A stretch of 64,000 bases of DNA from an uncultured Sphingomonadaceae bacterium (GTDB taxonomy: Bacteria; Pseudomonadota; Alphaproteobacteria; Sphingomonadales; Sphingomonadaceae), in the NCBI GenBank assembly GCA_947493195.1, contig CANLQG010000002.1, forward strand, positions 372,001 to 436,000, given 5' to 3'. Shown piece after piece: positions 50,305 to 60,373 of this stretch. Each line of letters starts with the position of its first letter. Position 1 is the stretch's first letter. The position numbers and the translations under genes are program-made. The notes beneath the pieces were generated by a model. The model did not search any database. It saw nothing but the letters and a program-made list of their open reading frames with translations, and was not told the origin of the DNA.

Positions 50305-50888
50305 TGATGGAGCCTGACAGCATGAATACCGAATCCCCATATTCGCGTCCTGCGCTCCGCCACCTGGTCATGCGGGGTCTGGCAGGCGGTCTCGTCGCTG
50401 GCGGGATCGCGGCGCTGTCTTTCGGGTCGATTGCGGGGGCGCAGACGATTGCCGGGTTCAATTCGAACCAGCCGGTCAACTATGCCGCCGATCGCATCGA
50501 GTTGCAGGATCGGCAGAACCGGGTTGTCCTGTCTGGCGATGTGCAGATTCGCCAGGGCGACCTGCAACTGACCGCGGCGCGGACGACGGTAGCCTATACC
50601 GATTCCGGAAGCCTGCGTATCCAGCGCATCGATGCGACCGGCGGTGTGACGGTTACGCGCGGCAATGAGCGCGCCAGCGGGAATGCCGCCGTCTACGATT
50701 TCAATCGGCGGGTCATCGTCCTGTCGGGGAATGTCGCCCTGCGCCGGGGCAGCGATACGCTGGACGGTGGACGCCTGGTGATCGATCTCAATTCCGGCCT
50801 TTCCAGCGTAGACGGTGCAGGCGCACAGTCGGGTAGCGGACAATCCGGCCGCGTGTCGGGCACCTTCGCGGTGCCTGACGGCGACTAG
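50301..50888 (+). CDS. lptA: LPS transport periplasmic protein LptA (OstA-like)
   Basis: The 195-aa protein has a signal-like hydrophobic stretch at about 26-47 (RGLAGGLVAGGIAALSFGSI). The mature part matches the OstA fold: NYAADRIELQDRQNRVVLSG, DLQLTAARTTVAY, and RRVIVLSGNVALRRGSDTL. It bridges the periplasm for LPS transport. GTG 50301 or ATG 50304/50322 may start it. lptB, the usual next gene, is not here; a convergent gene follows after 41 bp. Confidence 0.88.
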   Translation: MMMEPDSMNTESPYSRPALRHLVMRGLAGGLVAGGIAALSFGSIAGAQTIAGFNSNQPVNYAADRIELQDRQNRVVLSGDVQIRQGDLQLTAARTTVAYTDSGSLRIQRIDATGGVTVTRGNERASGNAAVYDFNRRVIVLSGNVALRRGSDTLDGGRLVIDLNSGLSSVDGAGAQSGSGQSGRVSGTFAVPDGD

Positions 50889-50929
50889 AACACTCTACCG
50901 GAGATATCGCGCATGCTGGCGTGTAGCGC

Positions 50930-51637
50930 CTAAGTGCACGCGATCGCGGAGATTTTCTCTGCCGCTGCGACTTCGCCGATCCTTTCGTAGCGGCTCGCGA
51001 GCCGTTCCATCCTGCTGCATGACAAATCTGCGCCCTGATCTACCGCCAGCACTATCGTGGCGACCCAGTCATCAGGAGCCGCGACGCCCGAAGCGGGGAC
51101 CAGGGTTTTATCCTGCCATCGACCGAAGCTTGCCATCCGGTTTGCCATCGCTTGCCGACCTTCGGGAACGGTCACGAGTCCTCCCAGCAAGGCGAGCGCC
51201 GATTCAGTAAGATTGTCGGTCGACAGCAGCGCGACTACTCGCTGCGAGGCAATTTCGTACTGTTGCTGCTCCAGCGCGCCCTGGCCGCTGGCAAGTTGTG
51301 AAATCGGCTCGCGCCAGCCGCGACGGCTGGATGCTTCGAGTGCGGCGCGCGCGGTTTCGGTATCGCCGCCCTGGAGGGATGCCAGCGCGAGAACAGTCAG
51401 CGATTCGGCCGGCATCGGTCGCAGTTCGATCTGCTGACGCGCCTGCGCCACGGCGATTTCCGGCTGGCCCGCCTGCAAGGCCATCTTGCTGCGTTCACGC
51501 GCAGCGTTGCCACTTAAGCCGGCTGGCACCACTGCGGCGTAAGGCGGCGAAGTGCGCGATTGCTGGTCCAATTGAACCACGGTGACGAGCGCAGCCACGG
51601 GCAACAGCACAAGACCGGCGATAAGCTTCGTTTTCAT
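50930..51637 (-). CDS. TPR-like secreted or membrane-anchored protein of the EPS locus
   Basis: The 235-aa protein starts MKTKLIAGLVLLPVAALVTV, an uncleaved or cleaved signal segment. The body is Ala/Leu-rich helix pairs, consistent with tetratricopeptide repeats (ARERSKMALQAGQPEIAVAQ, AESLTVLALASLQGGDTETA). The start overlaps the stop of the ligase-like remnant (ATGA), so it was last in a polysaccharide operon. TPR proteins often scaffold polymer export. Role inferred from position. Confidence 0.65.
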   Translation of the reverse strand: MKTKLIAGLVLLPVAALVTVVQLDQQSRTSPPYAAVVPAGLSGNAARERSKMALQAGQPEIAVAQARQQIELRPMPAESLTVLALASLQGGDTETARAALEASSRRGWREPISQLASGQGALEQQQYEIASQRVVALLSTDNLTESALALLGGLVTVPEGRQAMANRMASFGRWQDKTLVPASGVAAPDDWVATIVLAVDQGADLSCSRMERLASRYERIGEVAAAEKISAIACT

Positions 51638-52916
51638 CGGCGCGCTCTCCGCTCGCCTGCAAGCAAGACCACGAGCACGGCTGCAACGCACAGGATGGTG
51701 AGGTTGCGCAGCGGATAATCGAGCAGCGATAACTCATATCGCCCTTCACCACATTGATGAGCTGCGGCAACTCGTCGATACTCGTCCGGCGAATGAAGCG
51801 CCCGATCGGGGTGATTCGGTCATCATCCTTCGACGCGGAGCGATCCCCATCGGCATCGCCATCACTCATTGAGCGGAATTTGCAGATGTCGAAGAACTGG
51901 TTTCCCCGGCCCATGCGCCGCTGCAGGAATAACACCGGCCCGCCATCGTGCAATTTGATGGCCGCAGCGATCACCAGCAGCAGCGGGGCTAGCAATATCA
52001 GCGCGGCAAGCGAAATCGATACATCAAACAGGCGCTTGAGGACGCGCGATCGCATTCTCAGCCGCCCTGTCGATACGAGCAACGAACTAACGTTGGCAGA
52101 GTTGTGGTGGATGACGCCCAGAGCACCGATCTGCCTGGTGAACTCCGATACGATCTCGCCATGCCTGCCGGAACCCTTCAGGAATTCCGCCCAGCGCAGC
52201 CGATCATCAATGGTACAACTGACGACGACTTCATCCATGTTGCACAGGTATTTTGCCAGACGATCCAGCGCAGCAGGATCATCAAAGTCGGGGGCCAGCC
52301 CATGTTCCTCGGCATCCACGTGGTATGCGTATGGCAGGGTGAACCGCGGACCGCCATCGTAGATGACGAGCTGGTTCTTCGGATTGGGCCCGCACTGCCG
52401 GACTATCCACCGCGACAGGGCTATCCGGAATGTCGCCATGAGCACGCTCGCGCCGAGCATGCCGCTGGCGAAAATCACACGCGAGAATTCAGCGTTTACC
52501 TTGGCGAAGAAAGCGAAGAAATTCAGCAGCGCCGCCGAAACCAGCATCGCCGTGACCATCTTCAGTATCGAATAATTCGGCTGAGTAAGTGAATCGAGCG
52601 AATAGGACCCGTTATAAAGTGCGATGGTAAGGTACATCGGGAGCAGGAGATAGGCGGTCATCAGTCCCGATCTCATTTCGGGAGCGATGGGCAATCCCTG
52701 ATGATAAACAGCGGTGACGATGATGAAAGAGGCCAGCAACAAGGCTATGTCTGCCAGCATCATGAACAGATAATACTGAAGGCGTTTGCGCTCTAGAGAA
52801 TTGGCGAGCCCGTTCTGCGGTGCCGCTGGCAGTCGTCGAGACAAAGGCGCCACTTCGGGCGCCTCCGTGGAAAGGATACCCGTCTCGACGCTACGCTCCG
52901 ATTCTAGCAAGTCCAT
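51495..52916 (-). CDS. Undecaprenyl-phosphate sugar phosphotransferase, 3'-truncated chimera
   Basis: The frame is 473 aa. Four N-terminal membrane helices (about 45-160) precede a CoA-binding-like domain and a catalytic domain with KRLFDVSISLAALILLAPL, LFLQRRMGRGNQFFDICKFR, and SIDELPQLINVVKGDM. The family should continue with VGPRP and about 65 more residues. Instead it runs into non-homologous codons and ends inside the neighbouring TPR gene. The true homology stops at about 51735. It is probably inactive. Start ATG 52916 has AGGGG 5 nt upstream; ATG 52961 is the alternative. Confidence 0.75.
   Translation of the reverse strand: MDLLESERSVETGILSTEAPEVAPLSRRLPAAPQNGLANSLERKRLQYYLFMMLADIALLLASFIIVTAVYHQGLPIAPEMRSGLMTAYLLLPMYLTIALYNGSYSLDSLTQPNYSILKMVTAMLVSAALLNFFAFFAKVNAEFSRVIFASGMLGASVLMATFRIALSRWIVRQCGPNPKNQLVIYDGGPRFTLPYAYHVDAEEHGLAPDFDDPAALDRLAKYLCNMDEVVVSCTIDDRLRWAEFLKGSGRHGEIVSEFTRQIGALGVIHHNSANVSSLLVSTGRLRMRSRVLKRLFDVSISLAALILLAPLLLVIAAAIKLHDGGPVLFLQRRMGRGNQFFDICKFRSMSDGDADGDRSASKDDDRITPIGRFIRRTSIDELPQLINVVKGDMSYRCSIIRCATSPSCALQPCSWSCLQASGERADENEAYRRSCAVARGCARHRGSIGPAIAHFAALRRSGASRLKWQRCA
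51634..51735 (-). pseudogene. C-terminal remnant of an O-antigen-ligase-like gene
   Basis: In the frame one base off from the sugar transferase, 51735-51634 reads YELSLLDYPLRNLTILCVAA, then VLVVLLAGERRARR and a stop. SLLDYPLR followed by a hydrophobic helix and basic tail matches the end of Wzy/WaaL-type membrane proteins (HSxxDYPLRT). Its stop overlaps the TPR gene ATG as ATGA, as in a coupled operon. The rest of that gene is absent, so a deletion joined it to the sugar transferase. Confidence 0.6.
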
Positions 52917-53106
52917 GACTGCCCCTGACGCAATAAAAGTTTCGTCGCGTTCCCTAGGCATAATTACTTAGCGCATTGCGGCGGGACTTTCATCCTATTT
53001 TTTTGCAGGTGCGAACACGCTGAGGCCGAACGGCTGCGAAACTCGGGCAATTCGTTGTTTGCCGCCTTGTAGCAGCGGGCATACGGTTATGTGGTGGAAA
53101 TGCGCC

Positions 53107-54411
53107 TCACCGCCCGACGGCGGTATATGCGAAGCCGTGGCGTTCGACGTCCTCGCGGCTGTAGAGGTTCCTGAGGTCGACCAGCACCGGTTGTTTGAGG
53201 AGGCCTTTCACCCGCTCGAGGTCGAGCGCGCGGAACGTGTCCCACTCGGTCACGATCACGGCTGCATCGGCGCCGTCCATCGCTTCGTAGGGGCCATCGC
53301 AGTAGGTGACCTTGTCGATCACCTTTTTCGCCTGCTCCATCCCCTCGGGGTCGTAGGCCTTCACCTGTATCCCTGCATCCTGCAGCGCCTGCACCACGCT
53401 GATTGCAGGTGAATCGCGCATGTCGTCGGTGTTGGCCTTGAACGTCAGGCCCAGCACTGCGACCGTCTTGCCGTGCTGGTCGCCCCCGCCCAGTGCGTGG
53501 ATGACCTTGCGGCCCATCGACCGCTTGCGCTGGTCGTTGCTGGCAACCACGCTTTCCACGATCCGCAGCGGAGCCTCGTAATCCTGCCCGGTCTTCAGCA
53601 GCGCCAGCGTATCCTTGGGAAAGCAGCTGCCGCCATAGCCCGGACCCGGCATCAGGAAGCGGTTGCCGATGCGGCTGTCGAGACCGATGCCCTTGGCCAC
53701 GTCGGCGACATCCGCGCCCACCTTCTCGCACAGGTCGGCGATCTCGTTGATGAAGCCGATCTTGGTGGCAAGGAAGGCGTTGCCGGCATACTTGGTCAGT
53801 TCGGCAGCGCGCCTGCTCATCACCACCAGCGGGCTCTCGTTGCGGGTGAGCGGGCGGTAGATCTCCGCCAGCACCTTTTCCGCGTGCTCGTCGTCCACGC
53901 CGATTACCACCCGGTCGGGCCGCTTGAAGTCGTCGATCGCTGCGCCCTCGCGCAGGAACTCGGGGTTGCTGGCAACCGAGAACTCAAGGTCAGGCGCAGT
54001 CTCGCGGATGATCCGCTCCACCTCGTCGCCCGTGCCCACAGGTACGGTCGACTTGTCGACCACCACCACGCCTGCAGGCAGCAGCGGGGCCATCTCCTCT
54101 GCCGCGGCATAGACGTAGGACAGGTCCGCATGGCCATCACCGCGGCGGCTGGGCGTGCCCACCGCGATGAACACCGCGTCCGTTCCCGGCAGCGCCTCGG
54201 CCAGGTCCAGCGTGAAGGCCAGGCGGCCTGCCTCGACGTTGCGGGCCACCAGTTCGTCCAGACCCGGCTCGAAAATCGGGATCTCGCCCGCCAGCAGCGC
54301 GTCGATCTTCGACTGGTCCTTGTCCACGCAGACGACCTCGTGACCGAAGTCCGCAAAACAGGCGCCAGATACCAGGCCGACATAGCCAGTGCCAATCATC
54401 ACGATACGCAT
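53107..54411 (-). CDS. ugd: UDP-glucose 6-dehydrogenase
   Basis: The 434-aa protein has the NAD-binding GTGYVGLVSGACFADFGHEV and the catalytic Cys in GYGGSCFPKDTLALL, plus a C-terminal UDP-binding domain with FKANTDDMRDSPAI. It oxidises UDP-glucose to UDP-glucuronate for polysaccharide synthesis. ATG 54411 is used; the frame stays open 22 codons upstream. It fits with galU (62997-63884) upstream in the pathway and the epimerase at 54705. Confidence 0.95.
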   Translation of the reverse strand: MRIVMIGTGYVGLVSGACFADFGHEVVCVDKDQSKIDALLAGEIPIFEPGLDELVARNVEAGRLAFTLDLAEALPGTDAVFIAVGTPSRRGDGHADLSYVYAAAEEMAPLLPAGVVVVDKSTVPVGTGDEVERIIRETAPDLEFSVASNPEFLREGAAIDDFKRPDRVVIGVDDEHAEKVLAEIYRPLTRNESPLVVMSRRAAELTKYAGNAFLATKIGFINEIADLCEKVGADVADVAKGIGLDSRIGNRFLMPGPGYGGSCFPKDTLALLKTGQDYEAPLRIVESVVASNDQRKRSMGRKVIHALGGGDQHGKTVAVLGLTFKANTDDMRDSPAISVVQALQDAGIQVKAYDPEGMEQAKKVIDKVTYCDGPYEAMDGADAAVIVTEWDTFRALDLERVKGLLKQPVLVDLRNLYSREDVERHGFAYTAVGR

Positions 54412-54704
54412 GAATAAAGTCCCTGATCCGTGGGGGAATGCAGGTTGCTGCATTGCAGCAATCGTTTCAGGGTGCAAGCGCGAACCCCGGATGCGCGAAG
54501 CCCTTCATAGTAGAGCAGGCTGACCGAAGGCACCCCAACAGTCATCAAGTCGCCTAGGGATGGGCGCAGAACAAGGTAGCTGGCGCTTGAACGTTGGCGG
54601 TCGCTACCGTCCTCGCAGGCGATTCTAGGGGGCGCCTACTTTCGGACGGCGGATAAGCGGTGACGATCCATGGACCTCTGCATGTCCCACGGCGTTCTGA
54701 TGAC
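54412..54704. other. Non-coding gap between epimerase and ugd genes
   Basis: The 293 bp hold no ORF I trust. It includes TTGCTGC-ATT-GCAGCAA at 54445-54461, which contains CTGC-N3-GCAG, a pattern reported as a PhaR target in Paracoccus and Rhodobacter (from memory). Chance occurrence is possible. Confidence 0.3.
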
Positions 54705-55700
54705 CTAACCCTGGTGAAATTCTCGATACCATTCGACGAAGCGCGGGAGGCCATCGGCAATATCTGTGGTTGGCCTGTAGCCAAGATCATGGCTTATCGC
54801 CTCGATATCGGCATAGGTCCGAACCACATCGCCCGGCTGCATCGGCTGCCAGTCGATCTGCGCTTTCTTTCCGCAAGCATCCTCGATGATGGCGATCAGG
54901 TCGGTCAGCTTTTCGGAACGGTTGTTGCCGATGTTGTAGAGGGCGTGCGGCTTGGCGGAGCCGCCCGCCTTCACCGAGCCATCATCGGCAGGGGCGCTGT
55001 CCAGCACCGCCAGAACGCCAGCGATGATATCATCGATGTAAGTGAAATCGCGCCACATCTCGCCCTTGTGGAACACCGGGATCGGTTCCTGCGCCAGGAT
55101 TTTCCGGGTAAAGATCCAGTAGGCCATGTCCGGTCGGCCCCACTCACCGTAGACGGTGAAGAACCGCAGGCCGGTAAGCGGAATGCGGTAGAGGTGCGCG
55201 TAACTCTCGCTCAACATCTCGTCGGCACGTTTGGTCGCGGCGTAGAGGCTAACGGGATGGTCCGCGCGGTCATCCACGCTGAAGGGGACCTTGTCGTTGC
55301 CGCCATAGACGCTGGACGAACTGGCATAGACCATGTGCGCCGCGCCGCACTGGCGCGCGATTTCCAGCATGTTCGCGTGGCCCACGAGATTGGACTGGAT
55401 ATAGGCCGCCGGATTTTCGAGCGAGTAGCGAACGCCGGCCTGGGCCCCGAGATGGACGATGCGGTCGATCTGGTGGTCGGCCAGCGCGGTCTCCAGCGCG
55501 GTCATGTCGGCAAAATCGAGCTTGTGGAACACGAAGGTCCCGCCGAGCTTTTCAAGCCTTGCCACCCGCGCCGCTTTCAGCGCCGGATCGTAATAGGCGT
55601 TGCAATTGTCGATGCCGATTACGCTGTCGCCGCGCGCCAGCAGGCGTTCGGTGAGTGCAGAGCCGATGAAACCGGCAGCTCCTGTTACCAGAACCTGCAT
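54705..55700 (-). CDS. NAD-dependent nucleotide-sugar epimerase (UDP-glucuronate 4-epimerase-like)
   Basis: The 331-aa protein is an extended SDR: GxxGxxG in VTGAAGFIGSALTERLLARG, catalytic SSSSVYGG, and YxxxK in SLYAATKRADEM. RFFTVYGEWGRPDMAYWIFT is the pattern of UDP-glucuronate/UDP-galactose epimerases (CapI/WbnF type). It would act on the UDP-glucuronate made by Ugd. It is co-oriented with ugd, with 293 bp between. Confidence 0.85.
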   Translation of the reverse strand: MQVLVTGAAGFIGSALTERLLARGDSVIGIDNCNAYYDPALKAARVARLEKLGGTFVFHKLDFADMTALETALADHQIDRIVHLGAQAGVRYSLENPAAYIQSNLVGHANMLEIARQCGAAHMVYASSSSVYGGNDKVPFSVDDRADHPVSLYAATKRADEMLSESYAHLYRIPLTGLRFFTVYGEWGRPDMAYWIFTRKILAQEPIPVFHKGEMWRDFTYIDDIIAGVLAVLDSAPADDGSVKAGGSAKPHALYNIGNNRSEKLTDLIAIIEDACGKKAQIDWQPMQPGDVVRTYADIEAISHDLGYRPTTDIADGLPRFVEWYREFHQG

Positions 55701-55821
55701 GTGTCATCGTCTCCAATATAAAGCGTCGCGGGTGAAGCGCCCCAACTGGCAGGGGCCCGGTCATATCGCAATGCAAAACTCTGATAGCAGATGCTTTCCG
55801 GCTTATTTCCTGTCCGGAGCT

Positions 55822-56862
55822 TCAGCGACCCTTGCGCGCAGCGGCGTAGCGGGCGATCTGCGCCAGTTCCTGCGACAGGATCAGCTCTGCCGACTGGCTG
55901 TTGGCCAGCAGCGAACGATGCAGTTCGCAAAGCCGCGGCACCAGCCGTTCCAGCTTGCCACCACGCCAGCGCTGCAACTGGTCCCCCACCTCGCGATGTT
56001 CGCGGAAGAACACGCCTTGCGATTTCAAGAAGCCCTGCATGTCGTCACCGGGGCGCAGGTTCGCCGAAAGGCGCGCGAGTTGCGCCGCGCGCCGCTCCAG
56101 CGCCAGCGCCACGCCCACGGGGTTGAGCGAAACCTCGCGCAGCCGGCGCAGTTCGCCCGGCAGCTTGCGGACTTCTCCACTTAGCGCCGCGTTGACCAGC
56201 GGCATGAAACCGTCCTCTTCGGTAGAGGCGCCGATCATGTCGAAATCTTCCGGATTGGCCTGCTTGGGCGACTGCGGCGACGCATCGAGATAGAGCGCAA
56301 GCTTGTCGACTTCTGACCGCGCGAGCCGGACATCCAGACCTGCGGCATGGGCGATCCGTTCGGCCAGGTTGCCGTTGAGGCGCATTCCCGCAGCATCGGC
56401 CATAGCCCGCACATCGGCGGTGACGGAACGCAGGTCCGGAGGGTAGAAAATCGCCACCAGCGCGTCGCTGCGCTTGATCAGCAGTTTCGCGCTGCGCGAT
56501 TTGTCGGTGGCGGAGGTGGCGACGATGTAGATCGGCCAGGCGCCATCGGCCTCTCCCCGGTCGGCCAGTTCGCAATAGGTGTTGATCGCATCGTACGCCT
56601 CGTCGCCGGTGACGCGGGCAAAGATGTGCTGGCTGTCTCCGAACAGGGAGCTCGAGCGCGCCTCGTCCAGCAGGCGGGCGGGATCCGACTTGAGGTCCTG
56701 CCCCGACAGTTCGACCCGCTCGCCCGGATCGTCGAGAGTGGCGATCAGCTTCCTCGCGGCGGCAGAGGCGCCTGCTTCGTCGGACCCGCAGAAAAAGCAG
56801 ATTCGCAGGCCCTTGCCGGCCTTCTGCGCGGCCTGCGCATAGTCGCGCTGGGTGGCCTTCAT
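55822..56862 (-). CDS. holA: DNA polymerase III subunit delta
   Basis: The 346-aa protein matches HolA: GLRICFFCGSDEAGASAAAR, the P-loop-like region, RSSSLFGDSQHIFARV, and a C-terminal helical collar (VALALERRAAQLARLSANLR). It opens the sliding clamp as part of the clamp loader. Its ATG overlaps the lptE stop (ATGA). Confidence 0.92.
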   Translation of the reverse strand: MKATQRDYAQAAQKAGKGLRICFFCGSDEAGASAAARKLIATLDDPGERVELSGQDLKSDPARLLDEARSSSLFGDSQHIFARVTGDEAYDAINTYCELADRGEADGAWPIYIVATSATDKSRSAKLLIKRSDALVAIFYPPDLRSVTADVRAMADAAGMRLNGNLAERIAHAAGLDVRLARSEVDKLALYLDASPQSPKQANPEDFDMIGASTEEDGFMPLVNAALSGEVRKLPGELRRLREVSLNPVGVALALERRAAQLARLSANLRPGDDMQGFLKSQGVFFREHREVGDQLQRWRGGKLERLVPRLCELHRSLLANSQSAELILSQELAQIARYAAARKGR

Positions 56863-57365
56863 TGCTGCTCGCGCAGGGTGCGGGTGATGCGCGTAACAAT
56901 CTGGTCCGCGACCTCCTGCGCCAGATTTTCCAGCGCGGTCTGCTCTGCGGCAATGGTGGCGAATTCGGAACTGACAACGTCGATACCCGCATCCGATCCC
57001 GCCGTGGCATCGAGCAGGATCGTATCGCTGGAAACATCGACCAGCTGGTAGCGCGCACGAAGGATGCGCCGCTGGCGACCGATGGTATCGTCGGTGAGCA
57101 GGCCCAGGCCTTCGAGGTCGTCATCCAGCACGATATCGAGCCGGTACTGCGAGGTGCTGGCGGAAGAGCCGCGACCCAGACGGTCCGTCAGTGCATTGCG
57201 CACCAGCCAGCCTTCGCGGCCCGGTATGGCGGGCACGTCGATCGCGGCCAGTTCGCGCGCCACGAAGCCGTTACCGCCGCCTGCATAGATGGGCTGGAGG
57301 CCGCACCCGGCGAGGGGCAGGGAAAGTGCGGCAAGAGCCATGGAGAGGCGGAGCGCGCGCGTCAC
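56859..57365 (-). CDS. lptE: LPS-assembly lipoprotein LptE
   Basis: The 168-aa protein has a lipoprotein signal ending SLPLAGC (Cys near residue 21), then GLQPIYAGG, the typical LptE opening. It plugs the LptD barrel in the outer membrane. It sits between leuS and holA, overlapping both by 4 nt, an arrangement widely conserved in proteobacteria. Confidence 0.9.
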   Translation of the reverse strand: MTRALRLSMALAALSLPLAGCGLQPIYAGGGNGFVARELAAIDVPAIPGREGWLVRNALTDRLGRGSSASTSQYRLDIVLDDDLEGLGLLTDDTIGRQRRILRARYQLVDVSSDTILLDATAGSDAGIDVVSSEFATIAAEQTALENLAQEVADQIVTRITRTLREQQ

Positions 57366-59875
57366 GTGACGATATTCACCAGCCTGCCGGGCACCACGAT
57401 CACCTTCCTGATTTCCGCACCATCGATCGAACGCTGAACCTTCTCGCTGGCGAGCGCAAGCGCCTCGAGGTCCTCTTTCGAGGCATCCTTTGGAGCTGTC
57501 AGCGTGTCGCGCAGCTTGCCCTTGTGCTGCACCGCGATAGTCACTTCGTCGTCGACCAGCATGGCCGGATCGACCTTGGGCCAGTCCGCCTCGGCGATCA
57601 GACCTTCGCCGCCCATCGCGGCCCAGCCTTCCTCGGCGAGGTGCGGCATCATGGGGGAGGCCATCAGCAACAGGCTGCGAATCGCGAAGTTGCGGTCTGC
57701 GGAAGGCTTGGCCTTTTCAGCCGCGCTGGTGAGTTCGTAGATCCGGGCCACGGCCTTGTTGAAGGCCAGCGCCTCGATATCCTCGGCAACGGCGGCGATG
57801 GTCTGGTGCGTCTTGCGGGCGAGGTCCTTGTCCTCGCCGCTTGCCCCGTCCTCGAACTTGCCGAACAGGCGCCACAGGCGCTGGACGAAGCGGCCGCAAC
57901 CCTCGATTCCAGCTTCGGACCACGGCAGGTCGCGTTCCGGCGGCGAGTCCGACAGCATGAACCAGCGAACGGCATCGGCACCGTAGTCGCGGATGATGTC
58001 TTCGGGGTCGACGACGTTTTTCTTCGACTTGGACATCTTGATGACCTTGCCGATCTGCACCGGCTGGCCATCGGCCTTCAGCGTCGCTCCTTCGCCGGTG
58101 CGGTCCACCTCGGCAGGGGTGTAGTACACCTCGCGCGGGCCGTCCTTGCGGCTGTAGGTTTCGTGCGTCACCATGCCTTGCGTGAACAGGCTGGCGAAAG
58201 GTTCCTTCACCTCCAGCTTGCCGCATTGGGCCAGCGCGCGGGTCCAGAAGCGGGCGTAGAGCAGGTGCAGGATCGCGTGCTCGATGCCGCCGATGTACTG
58301 GTCCACCGGCATCCACTGTGCCACTTCGGCAGCGTCGAACGGCTTGTCCGTCGGCTGGCTGGCGAAGCGCAGGAAATACCAGCTGGAATTGACGAAAGTG
58401 TCGAGCGTGTCGGTCTCGCGCTCCGCCTTGCCGCCGCACTTGGGGCACTCGGTATGCTTCCACGTGGGATGGCGCAGCAGTGGGTTGCCCGGCTGCTCGA
58501 AGGAGACATCCTCGGGCAGCTTCATCGGCAACTGGTCCCTAGGCACCGGAACCACGCCGCAGGTATCGCAGTGGATGAAGGGAATGGGCGTGCCCCAGTA
58601 CCGCTGGCGCGAAACGCCCCAGTCGCGCAGGCGCCACACCGTGGTGCCCTTGCCCCAGCCGCCGCTCTCGGCGCGGGTGATGACTTCGGCCTTGGCCTCT
58701 TCCACCGACATGCCGTCGAGGAAATCGGAATTGACGAGCACGCCTTCACCCGCCTCCGCCTCGCCAGCGAAGGGCTTGCCCGCTTCGTCCACGCTGGGGG
58801 CGACGACGCGCGGGATCGGCAGGCCGTACTTGGCGGCGAATTCAAAGTCGCGCTGGTCGTGCCCCGGCACTGCCATGATCGCGCCGGTGCCGTAATCCAT
58901 CAGCACGAAGTTGGCGATGTAGAGCGGCAATTCGGCGCCGGTAAACGGATGGCGCGCGGTGATGCCCGTGTCGAAGCCCAGCTTTTCCGCCGTTTCCAGT
59001 TCGGCGGCCGTGGTGCCGCCTTTCTTGCACAGCGCGATGAAATCGTGCGCCGCCTTGCTATCCAGCGATTGCGCGATCGGATGGTCCGCAGCCACGGCGA
59101 CGAAACTCGCGCCGAAGATCGTATCGGGCCGCGTGGTATAGACGGGCAGCTTCTCGCCGTTCGAAAGGTCGAAGGCGAATTCCAGGCCCTGGCTCTTGCC
59201 GATCCAGTTTTCCTGCATCAGCCGCACTTTCTGCGGCCAGTCCTTCAGGGTATCGAGCCCTTCCAGCAGGTCTTCGGCGAACTGCGTGATCTTGAGGAAC
59301 CACTGGTTGAGCTTGCGCTTCTCGACGTCCGCGCCCGAGCGCCAACCCTTGCCGTCGATCACCTGCTCGTTGGCGAGCACGGTCATGTCGACGGGGTCCC
59401 AGTTGACCTCGCTTTCCTTGCGATAGACGAGGCCGTTTTCATACAGGTCGATGAACAGCGCCTGCTCGTGGCCGTAGTATTCCGGATCGCAGGTGGCGAA
59501 TTCGCGGCTCCAGTCGAGCGCGAAGCCCAGTTGCTTGAGCTGCCCCTTCATCGTGGCGATGTTGTCGTAGGTCCAGCCGCCGGGGTGGACGCCCTTTTCC
59601 ATCGCCGCGTTCTCGGCAGGCATCCCGAACGCGTCCCACCCCATCGGGTGCAGCACTTCGCGCCCGCGCATCGTGTGATAGCGCGCCAGCACGTCGCCCA
59701 TGGTGTAATTGCGCACGTGGCCGATGTGGATGCGCCCGCTGGGATAGGGGAACATCTCCAGCACGTAGCTTTTCGGCTTGTCGCTGGCGCTGTCGGCCTC
59801 GAAGCACCTGGCCTCGTCCCACGCACGTTGCCAGCGCCCGTCGGCAACGGACGGATCGAATCGTTCAGCAGTCAT
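57362..59875 (-). CDS. leuS: Leucyl-tRNA synthetase
   Basis: The 837-aa class I synthetase has [18 protein letters not shown], the editing domain with [20 protein letters not shown], a zinc-ribbon-like CDTCG...CPKCGG, and [16 protein letters not shown]. It charges tRNA-Leu. ATG 59875 ([16 protein letters not shown]) was chosen. It lies 21 bp after the DUF3576 gene and overlaps lptE by 4 nt. Confidence 0.96.
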   Translation of the reverse strand: MTAERFDPSVADGRWQRAWDEARCFEADSASDKPKSYVLEMFPYPSGRIHIGHVRNYTMGDVLARYHTMRGREVLHPMGWDAFGMPAENAAMEKGVHPGGWTYDNIATMKGQLKQLGFALDWSREFATCDPEYYGHEQALFIDLYENGLVYRKESEVNWDPVDMTVLANEQVIDGKGWRSGADVEKRKLNQWFLKITQFAEDLLEGLDTLKDWPQKVRLMQENWIGKSQGLEFAFDLSNGEKLPVYTTRPDTIFGASFVAVAADHPIAQSLDSKAAHDFIALCKKGGTTAAELETAEKLGFDTGITARHPFTGAELPLYIANFVLMDYGTGAIMAVPGHDQRDFEFAAKYGLPIPRVVAPSVDEAGKPFAGEAEAGEGVLVNSDFLDGMSVEEAKAEVITRAESGGWGKGTTVWRLRDWGVSRQRYWGTPIPFIHCDTCGVVPVPRDQLPMKLPEDVSFEQPGNPLLRHPTWKHTECPKCGGKAERETDTLDTFVNSSWYFLRFASQPTDKPFDAAEVAQWMPVDQYIGGIEHAILHLLYARFWTRALAQCGKLEVKEPFASLFTQGMVTHETYSRKDGPREVYYTPAEVDRTGEGATLKADGQPVQIGKVIKMSKSKKNVVDPEDIIRDYGADAVRWFMLSDSPPERDLPWSEAGIEGCGRFVQRLWRLFGKFEDGASGEDKDLARKTHQTIAAVAEDIEALAFNKAVARIYELTSAAEKAKPSADRNFAIRSLLLMASPMMPHLAEEGWAAMGGEGLIAEADWPKVDPAMLVDDEVTIAVQHKGKLRDTLTAPKDASKEDLEALALASEKVQRSIDGAEIRKVIVVPGRLVNIVT

Positions 59876-59896
59876 AATTTTGCCCCTCAAGGCGGA

Positions 59897-60373
59897 TTAG
59901 CTGACAGCGGAACGCCGAAGGTCACGCGCCTTGGTGAGGATGATGTCTTCCAGTCGCTGCACCGTGGCAGCCTGTACCGGGGCATCGACCCACTGGCCGT
60001 TCTGCATCACCTGGCGGCTGGCGGCCACGCGCAGGGCATCGGCGCGCAGATCCTGGTCGAGAATGGCGACCGAGACCTTCACCCGCTCGTTCGGATTGTT
60101 GGGATCGGCATACCAGTCCGTCACCAGCACGCCGCCGTTGCTGTCCGTCTGGGTCAGCGGCATGAAGCTCAATGTTTCCAGGCTGGCGCGCCAGAGATAC
60201 GAATTCACGCCGATCGAGGTGACGCGGGCCGCGGCAAGATCAGTCTGCAGCCGCTCGTCGTTACCACCACCGCAGGCCGACAGGGCGAAGGTCGCCGTGC
60301 CCAGCATGGCCGCGCCGAGAATCGAGCGGGCAGTCTGGCGGGAAGAAGTGCGCAAGGAGGAAAAAGCCATCAT
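59897..60373 (-). CDS. DUF3576 lipoprotein
   Basis: The 158-aa protein has a lipoprotein signal with lipobox LSACGGG after MMAFSSLRTSSRQTARSILG. The body SIGVNSYLWRASLETLSFMP, DWYADPNNPNERVKVSVAIL and DQDLRADALRVAASRQV match DUF3576, a conserved alphaproteobacterial outer-membrane-associated family of unknown role. It heads the operon leuS-lptE-holA. Confidence 0.88.
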   Translation of the reverse strand: MMAFSSLRTSSRQTARSILGAAMLGTATFALSACGGGNDERLQTDLAAARVTSIGVNSYLWRASLETLSFMPLTQTDSNGGVLVTDWYADPNNPNERVKVSVAILDQDLRADALRVAASRQVMQNGQWVDAPVQAATVQRLEDIILTKARDLRRSAVS

